Assembly: GCA_020025095.1 (NCBI GenBank)
Contig: JAHHSS010000016.1
Coordinates: 1-22,449 of the forward strand
DNA: 22,449 bases
Source of the DNA: Peptostreptococcus sp.
Lineage (GTDB): Bacteria > Bacillota > Clostridia > Peptostreptococcales > Peptostreptococcaceae
Reading direction: 5' to 3'
Part shown: piece by piece, positions 1 to 6,865 of the stretch
How positions within the stretch are numbered: position 1 is the stretch's first letter
Layout of the letters: each line of letters opens with the position of its first letter
Notes under the pieces: generated by a model
The model's database searches: none
Told to the model about the DNA's origin: nothing
The model's input: the letters and a program-made list of their open reading frames with translations, nothing else
Made by a program: the position numbers and the translations under genes

Positions 1-21
1 CCTTTTACACAATTTTTTCAC
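1..21 (-). CDS. Start of a gene running off the left edge (7 codons visible)
   Basis: A GTG at 21-19 follows AGGAGA (31-26) after a 4-base gap and opens a frame reading M-K-K-L-C-K-R to the window edge. A TTGACA/TATAAT promoter lies 38-67 bases upstream on the same strand. The Lys-rich start would suit a signal peptide or membrane anchor, but seven residues cannot identify it. The short spacing and the alternative TTG at 12-10 leave the exact start open. Confidence 0.45.
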
Positions 22-58
22 TTTATCTCCTATTAAAAATATTTTCTTGGATCCGTTT

Positions 59-88
59 ATTATATTTCTAATTCTAATCTATTGTCAA
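59..88 (-). promoter_or_regulatory. Sigma-A promoter for the leftward edge gene
   Basis: On the minus strand TTGACA (88-83) and TATAAT (64-59) are both perfect consensus boxes, separated by 18 bases. It faces away from the SH3-protein promoter, so the two genes are divergently transcribed. Confidence 0.65.
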
Positions 89-129
89 TATTTAAAAGCT
101 ACAATTTTTTAATAATAAATTTTAATTAA

Positions 130-158
130 TTGAAAATAACATCAAGATTTTGTATAAT
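130..158 (+). promoter_or_regulatory. Sigma-A promoter of the SH3-domain protein
   Basis: TTGAAA (130-135) and TATAAT (153-158) are separated by 17 bases. The transcript would begin near 165 and carry a leader of about 70 bases. Confidence 0.7.
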
Positions 159-233
159 TATAGTAGGGTAGACATTCAATTTTTTGTTTATTGATATTTT
201 TATTTTTAAGTAATTATAATGGAGGAAAGTGTT

Positions 234-1112
234 TTGAGAAATGATAATAATTTTTATGACGACAAAGAAGAGCACGATGATAGAAAAAAGAAATATTTTA
301 TTATCGGCGGCATAGTAATACTTGTAATAGCACTTATAGTAGCTAGCCTTTTCTTTAAGAAGAAAATTGAAATTTCTTCACTAGAAAAAAAGGCTCAAAG
401 TCTTGCAGAAATGGAAGATTATGATGAAGCTTTAAAAGTTTATTCGGACTTATACACTAAAACTGGAGATGTAAAATATAAATCTAGTAGAAATCAAATC
501 GCTATTAAAAAAGAAGCTGCGGATACTATTAAAGATGCCAAGGAGCAAGAACAAAATGGTAATCTTGTAAAAGCCATTGTTTTATTTAAGATGATCCCAA
601 AGGAAGATGTAAAAAATTATCAATATGCTTCTTCTCAAATAGACTCACTAAAGCAAGAAGTTATTAGAAAGGTAAGTTCTTTAATCGATTCAGGAAATAA
701 TACAGAGGCAAGCAGCATTCTCTCAGATTATATATCGATAGTTTCTGATGACAAAAAAGCAATAGAACTTTATAAAAAAATTTCTGGTAAAAACGATAAG
801 GAAGTTGAAAAGGTAGTTGTTCAGAAAAATGTTCCAGTTGTGATTTCAGATAACAGCTCAAACTCCGACTCTAGGGGTTTGCGTGCTGCTAACGAAGCCG
901 CTAGCGCTATCACAAATACATATCAGTACATTACATCAGGACAAGCTAATGTAAGATCTTCACCTAGCAAGGGTTCTTCTGTTGTAGGCACTCTTTCAAG
1001 AGGTGATGAAGTATATATTCAGGATACTTATGTTGAGTCAGCAAGTAGAATATGGTGTAAAACAAATCTTGGATGGATTTCATATAATACTATGAATAAT
1101 ACTATAAAGTAA
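234..1112 (+). CDS. Membrane-anchored protein with C-terminal bacterial SH3 domain
   Basis: This is a 292-residue protein of unknown role. I chose the TTG at 234 because GGAGGA (221-226) sits 7 bases before it. The in-frame ATG at 219 overlaps that Shine-Dalgarno and has none of its own. A charged N-terminus is followed by one membrane helix (about residues 21-41) flanked by basic residues on both sides. Next comes a helical region of about 150 residues with TPR-like character (ALKVYSDLY and similar stretches), then a Ser/Asn-rich linker. A final domain of about 60 residues contains ANVRSSPS, VVGTLSRGDEV and WCKTNLGWIS, the pattern of SH3b domains that bind cell-wall peptides. The likely topology is N-terminus in, SH3 domain outside. 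It is a single-gene unit with its own promoter and terminator. A role in envelope sensing or wall binding is inference from the domain alone. Confidence 0.85.
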   Translation: MRNDNNFYDDKEEHDDRKKKYFIIGGIVILVIALIVASLFFKKKIEISSLEKKAQSLAEMEDYDEALKVYSDLYTKTGDVKYKSSRNQIAIKKEAADTIKDAKEQEQNGNLVKAIVLFKMIPKEDVKNYQYASSQIDSLKQEVIRKVSSLIDSGNNTEASSILSDYISIVSDDKKAIELYKKISGKNDKEVEKVVVQKNVPVVISDNSSNSDSRGLRAANEAASAITNTYQYITSGQANVRSSPSKGSSVVGTLSRGDEVYIQDTYVESASRIWCKTNLGWISYNTMNNTIK

Positions 1113-1120
1113 ATTTATTT

Positions 1121-1163
1121 ACCCTATATCTAATAAATCATTATTGGATATAGGGTCTTTTTT
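1121..1163 (+). terminator. Rho-independent terminator after the SH3-domain gene
   Basis: A 10-bp stem, ACCCTATATC (1121-1130) with GATATAGGGT (1147-1156), is followed by C and six T. Confidence 0.9.
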
Positions 1164-1200
1164 ATCATTTAAACTTTATATCAACTTTTTTATTATTTGG

Positions 1201-1232
1201 AAAAAGCGATAACCTAAAAAGATTATCGCTTT
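1201..1232 (-). terminator. Terminator closing the double-cubane reductase/activase operon
   Basis: The arms AAAGCGATAA (1203-1212) and TTATCGCTTT (1223-1232) pair perfectly. Read on the minus strand the stem ends in a T run (positions 1205-1201). It lies 26 bases past the activase stop and converges with the plus-strand terminator at 1121-1163. Confidence 0.85.
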
Positions 1233-1257
1233 CTAAATTACTTTACATAGTAATAAT

Positions 1258-2031
1258 TTATTTTCCTTTATTGTACTTTTCTTCTGCTATTAAGGAAGCC
1301 CCTAAAGCACCTGCGTATCTTCCATATTCAGAAGTATGAACATCAAATTTTATTTTCTTCGCAAGAGAATTTGCGAAAAACTCGCTATGACTTAATCCTC
1401 CTGTTAAAACAACATATTCTGAATTAGCAAATTTACTAAATAACTGAGCAACCTTACTTGCAACTGAATCTACTACTCCAGCAGCTATGTCCGCTCTACT
1501 TCTTCCTTCTCCTATATAGTTTATTATTTCGGATTCTGCAAAAACAGTACATAGAGAACTTATAGGCAATATTTCACCTTCTTTAGCCAGATTAAATAAA
1601 TCATCTATTCCTACTCCTAGTCTGTTTGCCATAACCTCAATGAACTTACCAGTTCCAGCTGAGCATTTATCATTCATTAAGAAATCCGACACAAAACCAT
1701 TCTCTATTTTTATGATTTTTGTATCTTGACCACCAATATCTATTATTGTGCAATTCTTGTCCATCATTTTATAGCCACCTTTTCCATGACATGTAATTTC
1801 AGTAACTATATAATTAGCAAAATCTACTGCAACTCTACCATAGCCTGTCGCTCCTACAATTACATCTTCACTATCTACGTCTATTCCTTTTTCAATTAAT
1901 CTATTCTTTATAGTAATTGCAGTTTCTTTACTACTCCAGCCAGTAGGTATAACAAACTCATATATTGAATTATCTTCTCTCGCTACAACTTTGGAAGCTG
2001 TTGAACCAATATCTATGCCTACGTAAATCAT
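1258..2031 (-). CDS. ATP-dependent activase (HgdC/BadF-BadG family) for the double-cubane reductase
   Basis: This 257-residue protein belongs to the ASKHA-fold activators that use ATP hydrolysis to push a low-potential electron onto a partner iron-sulfur enzyme. Seen: the phosphate-binding motif DIGSTASKVV (residues 7-16), a second motif IIDIGGQDTK (about 96-105), KCSAGTGKFIEV (122-133), and C161 in SLCTVFAES. In the family, two such cysteines, one from each monomer of the dimer, hold the bridging [4Fe-4S] cluster. C123 and C161 fit. A GALGASLIAEE stretch lies near the C-terminus. I chose the ATG at 2031 because GGGAGG is 9 bases upstream; the longer frame starting with TTG at 2052 would run through that site. 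It is the last gene of the operon, 14 bases after the DUF3343 stop. The natural partner is the reductase encoded at 2316-3590. Confidence 0.9.
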   Translation of the reverse strand: MIYVGIDIGSTASKVVAREDNSIYEFVIPTGWSSKETAITIKNRLIEKGIDVDSEDVIVGATGYGRVAVDFANYIVTEITCHGKGGYKMMDKNCTIIDIGGQDTKIIKIENGFVSDFLMNDKCSAGTGKFIEVMANRLGVGIDDLFNLAKEGEILPISSLCTVFAESEIINYIGEGRSRADIAAGVVDSVASKVAQLFSKFANSEYVVLTGGLSHSEFFANSLAKKIKFDVHTSEYGRYAGALGASLIAEEKYNKGK

Positions 2032-2045
2032 ACTATACATCCTCC

Positions 2046-2303
2046 CTAACAATATCTATCTCTATTAGGATTGATGTCCCTTTCTATAGATTCTATTGTT
2101 ATTATTTCTATATTATTTTCTTCAATTACTCTTCTCACTTCATCTAGTTCATTCTCGTCTACTATAAGAGATATTCCACAGCATTTGCTAAGAGATCTCG
2201 GAGTAGGAGAAATCATTGAATGAAGTCCATTCTCTTTTAATTTTGAATTTAGCTTTAACCCGTTTTCATGGTTCTTAAATAAAACGTAAAAAACTCTTTC
2301 CAT
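2046..2303 (-). CDS. DUF3343 small putative Se/S carrier-like protein
   Basis: This 85-residue protein has a ferredoxin-like small-domain look: MERVFYVLFKNHENGLKL, then PTPRSLSKCCGISLIV, then a helix (NELDEVRRVIEEN). The Pro-Arg...Cys-Gly segment is the hallmark of DUF3343 (Pfam calls the family putative Se/S carrier-like; this is a name based on gene neighbourhoods, not on biochemistry as far as I know). Here the site has paired cysteines C41-C42, and a third cysteine, C85, is the very last residue. It sits between the reductase (12 bases upstream) and the activase (14 bases downstream), so the three are one transcript. The ribosome site is weak: AAAGG about 16 bases before the ATG, overlapping the end of the reductase gene, which suggests translational coupling. 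Function unproven. Confidence 0.8.
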   Translation of the reverse strand: MERVFYVLFKNHENGLKLNSKLKENGLHSMISPTPRSLSKCCGISLIVDENELDEVRRVIEENNIEIITIESIERDINPNRDRYC

Positions 2304-2315
2304 CTGATATACTAA

Positions 2316-3590
2316 TTACCTTTCTAACATTTCTATAAAAGCGCCTACTCTTGTTCTTAATTGCTGAACATCTGAATCTGTATAATCAGTTTCTATTCCA
2401 AGTACAGGAATTCCTGCTTCCTTCAACGCTCTTTCTACTAAGAATCCTTCTGTATCATAAAGATTACAGAACTTAAGATTCACATCTATAACACCATCTA
2501 TATCATATTCTTTACAAAGTCTTAATATATCATCTATTCTTCCTTCATTAGGTGTAAAACAAGCACAATTTATTCCCATATATCTTTCTGCTAAAGCATC
2601 AATTTGCTCTTCAAGATTATCCTTAGTTTCATCAACTAATCTTTCAAAATATCTAGTACCTGTACACATTTCTTCACAAACAACTGCTCCTCCAGAAGTT
2701 TCAATTATATTATGCATCTTCCAGTTAGGTATTGCAAGTGGAGTACCTGCTAAAAGTATTCTCTTTGTTCCTTCTGGGAATACACTTACTCCTTCTTCTA
2801 CTCTTTTTTCAAGTTCATCACATAGCTTATTAGTCATTTCTGTGAATCTCGTTGGATCATCATAAAAAGCTATCTGAGAAATTAAAAGACTATCTTTTCC
2901 TGAAATAGGTATATTTTTATTCTTTCTAAATGAATATAATCTGTCAAGCGCACGTCTTTTGTTATTTATCAACTTTATTGAATCTGAAAGTTTTTCAGCA
3001 GTAACTTTATTACCTGTAAATTCTTCAACTTTTTCTTTCAGACATTTAATTTCTTCAGCCCAAGCCTTATAGTCCTTGCGCCTTTTCATTTGTGGAAGAT
3101 CCATTACATACATAGGAACATCTTCGCCTAAAATCTCCCATGCCTTTTTCTTTCCGTCACATGTTGTTTCTCCTATATACATATCTGCAATCTTAAAAAA
3201 TGGACAGGTACTGTCTAATCTAGCTCCTACTGACGCCTTTATTAATGGACATGTATTAGTCGGAAGAACCTTTTCCCCTCCTGGAACCCAAAATTGAGAT
3301 CCACCACATAATCCAGTAGCTATACCATCTGCTGCGAATATAACTTCATCTGGAACATAAACACAGAATGTCCCAAATACTTTTTTTCCTTCCTTTTGAG
3401 CCTTTATCAATTCGGCTGGTCTTACTCCATGTATTTCAGATACAACAAAATCATAATACCCCATATTATCTGGTCTATTTTTCTGAGATAAATATACATC
3501 TGTAAATGCCATCGGAAGTACTTCACACAATTGATCGTGAGTCTCAAGATCCATTCCTAATTCTTTCCACATTTCTCTGTAATCTGCCAT
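2316..3590 (-). CDS. Double-cubane-cluster-type reductase (2-hydroxyacyl-CoA dehydratase beta-subunit family)
   Basis: This 424-residue protein belongs to the HgdB/BadD-like family. Because it is a single long gene with no second dehydratase subunit beside it, it best fits the homodimeric double-cubane-cluster proteins rather than a two-subunit 2-hydroxyacyl-CoA dehydratase. Those proteins bind an [Fe8S9] cluster and reduce small molecules in vitro; their natural substrate is unknown. Seen: GTFCVYVPDEVIFAADGI (C76), NTCPLIKA (C114), DSTCPFFK (C129), VVCEEMCTGTRYF (C305, C309), INCACF (C342, C344), LKFCNLYD (C375). Cluster ligands should be among these. I chose the ATG at 3590, which has GGGGAGGA 7 bases upstream, over the GTG at 3611. 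It leads the operon with DUF3343 and the activase. The 246-bp region upstream is extremely AT-rich and gave no convincing promoter, although a TATAAT is present at 3753-3748. Confidence 0.85.
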   Translation of the reverse strand: MADYREMWKELGMDLETHDQLCEVLPMAFTDVYLSQKNRPDNMGYYDFVVSEIHGVRPAELIKAQKEGKKVFGTFCVYVPDEVIFAADGIATGLCGGSQFWVPGGEKVLPTNTCPLIKASVGARLDSTCPFFKIADMYIGETTCDGKKKAWEILGEDVPMYVMDLPQMKRRKDYKAWAEEIKCLKEKVEEFTGNKVTAEKLSDSIKLINNKRRALDRLYSFRKNKNIPISGKDSLLISQIAFYDDPTRFTEMTNKLCDELEKRVEEGVSVFPEGTKRILLAGTPLAIPNWKMHNIIETSGGAVVCEEMCTGTRYFERLVDETKDNLEEQIDALAERYMGINCACFTPNEGRIDDILRLCKEYDIDGVIDVNLKFCNLYDTEGFLVERALKEAGIPVLGIETDYTDSDVQQLRTRVGAFIEMLER

Positions 3591-3631
3591 TAGTATTTCC
3601 TCCCCTAACACATATTTAATATTATTTATAT

Positions 3632-3669
3632 GGGAAGGTTAAAAATCATAATTGTTTTTTACTCTTCCC
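3632..3669 (-). repeat. Imperfect hairpin in the leader of the double-cubane reductase gene
   Basis: GGGAAG (3632-3637) pairs with CTTCCC (3664-3669), and AAAAA (3641-3645) with the T run at 3656-3660. This makes a stem of about 14 bp with one mismatch and one wobble, ending about 40 bases before the start codon. No T run follows it, so it is not an ordinary terminator. It could be a leader structure or a protein-binding site. Confidence 0.45.
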
Positions 3670-3836
3670 CATTCAATATTAACACATAAAAAGATTTTTT
3701 GGATTAATTTTTATATACTATATGTTTTAGTAATACTAATTTTATATATTATAGTTTTTATCTATCGTTAAAAAATTAAATCATTAAAAAATATTTTCAA
3801 TATTAAAATTTTACTATAATATCCGAATCTACTTAA

Positions 3837-5678
3837 CTATATACTTATTAGCTCCTTCATTGACTTTATAATATATTCAACATCATATTCATTATTAAAA
3901 TATCCAAGACTAAATCTTATGCTACCATTTGGAAAGCTACCTTCAGATATATGTGTACATGGAGAGCATTGAATCCCCACTCTACACATAATATGTTTTA
4001 TCATATCTAAGTTAAAAGCTATCATTGCATCATCTTGCCCACTTACCATAACTGAGCAAAAAGAGCCATACCCTCTAACATAAAGACCTTCTATTTTTGA
4101 AAGACCTTCTCTTAACATATTTCCTAGCCTATGTTTTTTTTCTATAATATTTTCAATTCCTAGGTATTCAATAAAATCTACAGCTGCTCCTGTCGCTATT
4201 ACTCCCGGTAAATTTATCGTTCCTGCTTCAAACTTATCTGGCATAAGAACTGGCATATTAGGATTATTAGATTGACTTCCAGTGCCTCCATAGATAAGAG
4301 GATTAATTTTTTTTGCACTTTCATCTTTTATTAACATCTCAGCAATGCCTTCTGGACCCATTAAGCCTATATGAGATGAGAAAATCAATGCGTCAGCTTC
4401 AAGCCTTTTTAAATCTATATCTACTTCACAAATAGCTTGAACTGCATCTATAAATAATAATATTCCTTTTTCCTTACAGATTTTTCCAATTTCAAGCACA
4501 TTTTTATTATAAAAACCTGTTATATTATCTACCAGGGTCAAAAAAACCACTTTTGTTCTATCTGTAATTAAACTCTTAAAATCCTCTATTTTATATTCAC
4601 AAATAGACTTTTCGACATATTTTGCCTTTTCTCCATCCTTATTAAGAAATTCTTCAGGACTTCCAAGTATAAATTTCTCTATTCCCTTTTTATCATTCTC
4701 AAAATTATAAAAAACTGTTTTATTTTTTATTTTATAATTAGGAAACCATATTTTAGAGCTAATAGTATTATTCAAGGATTTAATAGTCCTCCATGCGGAA
4801 TTATGAATTCTATCATCAATTATTATTTCATCACCATCTTCCATAGAACCACGAATAACTAAATTAATTAGTTCTGTAGCTGAAGGAGCAAATATGCAAC
4901 TATAGCCCTTAGGAGCATTTGTCATTTTCAACAAACTGTCCCTAACATCAATTACTTTTGAAGATAAATTATAAGATTTCATATAGCTTCCTCTATTTAT
5001 GCTATATGAATCATTATCTATAAAATCAGACATTGTCTTGCCAATGGTACTTGCCTTGGGAAATGCCGTTGAAGCATTATCAACATACACTTCTTTGAAT
5101 ACCATTTTTCTTAAAGAATTTAACTCAACTTTTGTGTGAAACTCTCCATTTTCTCCGCATGGATCTATATGATTTTTTTTCATTTCGTCAATAAGTTTCT
5201 GACCGTATATTTTACCTATTAAGTCTTTTGATAGTTTTTTGCTGTCAACTTTTATTATCTTTGCCTCTATACCTGTTTTTATAAAGCTTTCTACTATACT
5301 ATCTCTGCTTTCAAATAGCAAAGGATGTATACATTCTATCCCAGAATTTTTACATCGCCTATTATTCCATTCAATGTGTTTTACAATATCTATATCTCCA
5401 AATATACAAGCTTGTGCGCCTAGTTTCTTAGATTTCATCAAAGCTTTTTCAAAATTACTTTCATAATCAGCAACATCTGTATCTGTAAAAATAACTTCAC
5501 ATCTTAAAATTTCTGCCGCCTTTTTAAAGTAATCTCTATCTATATTATGTGTCCATGAAGCTAGCTTATCTTTCTTGCTGGACACTATAATAGCTATTAT
5601 TCTATGACCTTTGTCTAACATCCTCTTTATTGCTAATGTAGAATCTTTACCACCACTAAAAGAAGCTGCAAATTCCAT
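3837..5678 (-). CDS. Fusion: PP-loop ATPase (DUF71/Dph6-like) + class V aminotransferase (cysteine-desulfurase fold) lacking the PLP lysine
   Basis: This 613-residue protein has two domains. Residues 1-190 match the DUF71/COG2102 PP-loop family (archaeal and eukaryotic members are diphthine-ammonia ligases; bacterial roles are largely unknown): SGGKDS (8-13), FGDID (93-97) and the signature CGENGEFHT (174-182). Residues 198-613 match the class V aminotransferase/cysteine desulfurase fold, closest to the group found with selenium genes (EF2568 type): APSATELINLV, IHNS (His292), DAVQ (Asp411, Gln414), YGGTGSQS, EAGTINLPG, and QCSPCTHIS with a candidate persulfide Cys571. The expected Lys after His436 is Ile437 (codon ATA), so a normal PLP Schiff base cannot form there. 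Start: ATG with AGGGGGGG upstream. It lies 41 bases beyond the selC terminator with no clear promoter, so it probably depends on read-through from selC. The substrate is unknown; sulfur or selenium transfer is inference. Confidence 0.85.
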   Translation of the reverse strand: MEFAASFSGGKDSTLAIKRMLDKGHRIIAIIVSSKKDKLASWTHNIDRDYFKKAAEILRCEVIFTDTDVADYESNFEKALMKSKKLGAQACIFGDIDIVKHIEWNNRRCKNSGIECIHPLLFESRDSIVESFIKTGIEAKIIKVDSKKLSKDLIGKIYGQKLIDEMKKNHIDPCGENGEFHTKVELNSLRKMVFKEVYVDNASTAFPKASTIGKTMSDFIDNDSYSINRGSYMKSYNLSSKVIDVRDSLLKMTNAPKGYSCIFAPSATELINLVIRGSMEDGDEIIIDDRIHNSAWRTIKSLNNTISSKIWFPNYKIKNKTVFYNFENDKKGIEKFILGSPEEFLNKDGEKAKYVEKSICEYKIEDFKSLITDRTKVVFLTLVDNITGFYNKNVLEIGKICKEKGILLFIDAVQAICEVDIDLKRLEADALIFSSHIGLMGPEGIAEMLIKDESAKKINPLIYGGTGSQSNNPNMPVLMPDKFEAGTINLPGVIATGAAVDFIEYLGIENIIEKKHRLGNMLREGLSKIEGLYVRGYGSFCSVMVSGQDDAMIAFNLDMIKHIMCRVGIQCSPCTHISEGSFPNGSIRFSLGYFNNEYDVEYIIKSMKELISI

Positions 5679-5719
5679 TTTACCCCCCCTAAAAAGTTTA
5701 TCTCCGTATTTTTTACAAT

Positions 5720-5759
5720 AAAAAAACTACTGATTTCAGTATAACACAAAATCAGTAGT
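5720..5759 (-). terminator. Terminator of selC, with the fusion gene 41 bases beyond
   Basis: The arms ACTACTGATTT (5726-5736) and AAATCAGTAGT (5749-5759) pair over 11 bp, and on the minus strand six T follow. It begins 13 bases after the tRNA 3' end. Confidence 0.9.
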
Positions 5760-5772
5760 AAAATTAACTATT

Positions 5773-5869
5773 TGGCGGGAATGCGTGAGAATCGAACTCA
5801 CCCAAGAGGCTACTAACCCCTCATACTAGTTTTGAAGACTAGAGGGCACACCAGCACCCATTCACCCCC
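5773..5869 (-). tRNA. selC: tRNA-Sec (selenocysteine, anticodon TCA, reads UGA)
   Basis: This 97-base tRNA, encoded CCA included, shows the diagnostic tRNA-Sec build. The anticodon loop CTTCAAA carries TCA, closed by CTAGT/ACTAG. The D stem has 6 bp (GGGTGC/GTGCCC, with G-U pairs) and a 4-base loop. A long extra arm is closed by GAGG/CCTC. The T stem is GTGAG/CTCAC around TTCGATT. The acceptor stem is 8 bp long as drawn (GGGGGTGA with GCATTCCC), followed by discriminator G and CCA. Two of those pairs are G-U, and the innermost is an A-G mismatch. It is charged with serine, converted to selenocysteinyl-tRNA by SelA with selenophosphate, and delivered to UGA by SelB. None of those genes is in this window, nor did I find a gene with an in-frame UGA. 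Its presence shows that the host makes selenoproteins. Confidence 0.95.
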
Positions 5870-5906
5870 ATAAATTATAAAGTACCCTTCAACTGAGCAC
5901 TCTATA

Positions 5907-5935
5907 ATAGTAACATAAATTTTATTTTTATTCAA
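5907..5935 (-). promoter_or_regulatory. Candidate promoter of selC
   Basis: TTGAAT (5935-5930) and TACTAT (5912-5907) are separated by 17 bases, which would start RNA near 5900, about 30 bases before the tRNA. Both boxes are only 4/6 matches. A TATAAT also lies at 5879-5874, immediately before the tRNA, but it has no matching -35. The rest of 5870-6106 is AT-rich with no gene visible. Confidence 0.4.
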
Positions 5936-6071
5936 GAGTTTTTGCTATTATATAATATATTTTTTATATATAATAATCATAAAATAACTCTATAATCACC
6001 TTCTATAGCTATTCACTCATTCTCTATACTCTTTATAATATTTCAACTGATTTTATCTACTATATGTATGG

Positions 6072-6098
6072 TATAAAACAATATTTACAAAGTAAATA
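6072..6098 (-). terminator. Weak candidate terminator after ung
   Basis: TATTTAC (6082-6088) and GTAAATA (6092-6098) form a 7-bp AT-rich stem with a 3-base loop, followed on the minus strand by TTGTTTTAT. It is the only hairpin of its kind downstream of ung, but its stability is low. Confidence 0.3.
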
Positions 6099-6106
6099 AC
6101 TTATCA

Positions 6107-6781
6107 TCAAATATTATCTATTTGCCAATCTATTTTTTCTTTTCCCATATTTTCCAAAATTTCATTTGCTTCTTTAAAATGTCCACATCCGAAAAAGCCT
6201 CTATAGGCAGAAAGTGGACTTGGGTGTGGAGCTTCCAAAATAATGTGTTTATTCCCATCTATTATCTTCTTCTTACTCCTTGCATTTGCACCCCATAATA
6301 AAAATATTATTGCTTCCTCTCTGTCACTAAGGTATCTGATTATATTGTCTGTAAATATTTCCCAACCCATACCTTTATGAGAGTTTGCATTATGAGCCCT
6401 GACAGTAAGAACTGTATTTAACAAAAGAACACCTTGTTTTGCCCATTTTACTAAATATCCATTATTAGGTATAAAGCACCCTATTTCATCTTGTAATTCT
6501 TTATACATATTTTGAAGAGATGGTGGAATCTGAACTCCAGGTTTTACTGAAAAAGCCAATCCATGAGCTTGACCAATATTATGGTAGGGATCTTGTCCGA
6601 TTATTACAAGTTTTGTATCCTTATATGATGTATATTTTAATGCATTAAATATATCATACATATCTGGAAAAACTTCCTGAGTAGAATATTCTTTTTTAAG
6701 AAATTCTCTCAATTTTTTATAGTATTCTTTTTCAAACTCCCCTTTTAAAATATCATCCCAATCATTTCCTATATGTACCAT
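6107..6781 (-). CDS. ung: Uracil-DNA glycosylase, family 1
   Basis: This 224-residue enzyme removes uracil from DNA, the first step of base excision repair after cytosine deamination or dUTP incorporation. Seen: the water-activating GQDPYHN loop (about residues 63-69), PPSLQNMYKEL, the LLLNTVLTV segment, LLWGAN, and the DNA-minor-groove loop HPSPLSAYRGFFGCGHF near the C-terminus. Length is normal for the family. AAGGGGGAAAA precedes the ATG. The gene ends in three consecutive stop codons, TGA-TGA-TAA, which matters in a host that can recode UGA. The NusG-domain-II gene lies 84 bases upstream on the same strand, and co-transcription is possible since no terminator is visible between them. The physiological link between the two is unclear. 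Confidence 0.97.
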   Translation of the reverse strand: MVHIGNDWDDILKGEFEKEYYKKLREFLKKEYSTQEVFPDMYDIFNALKYTSYKDTKLVIIGQDPYHNIGQAHGLAFSVKPGVQIPPSLQNMYKELQDEIGCFIPNNGYLVKWAKQGVLLLNTVLTVRAHNANSHKGMGWEIFTDNIIRYLSDREEAIIFLLWGANARSKKKIIDGNKHIILEAPHPSPLSAYRGFFGCGHFKEANEILENMGKEKIDWQIDNI

Positions 6782-6865
6782 TTTTCCCCCTTATATCTTT
6801 CCTTATTTTATACTATTAACTATATTCTTTTTATCGTTTACTTAGTATCAATAAAAATAAATCTT

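Noticed and set aside
2316..3590. A classical two-subunit 2-hydroxyacyl-CoA dehydratase
   Set aside because: There is no second dehydratase subunit and no CoA-transferase or acyl-CoA dehydrogenase gene nearby; the gene pattern fits the homodimeric double-cubane type.
5870..6106. A small gene between selC and ung
   Set aside because: All frames are broken by stops within short distances, and no start with a ribosome site was seen.
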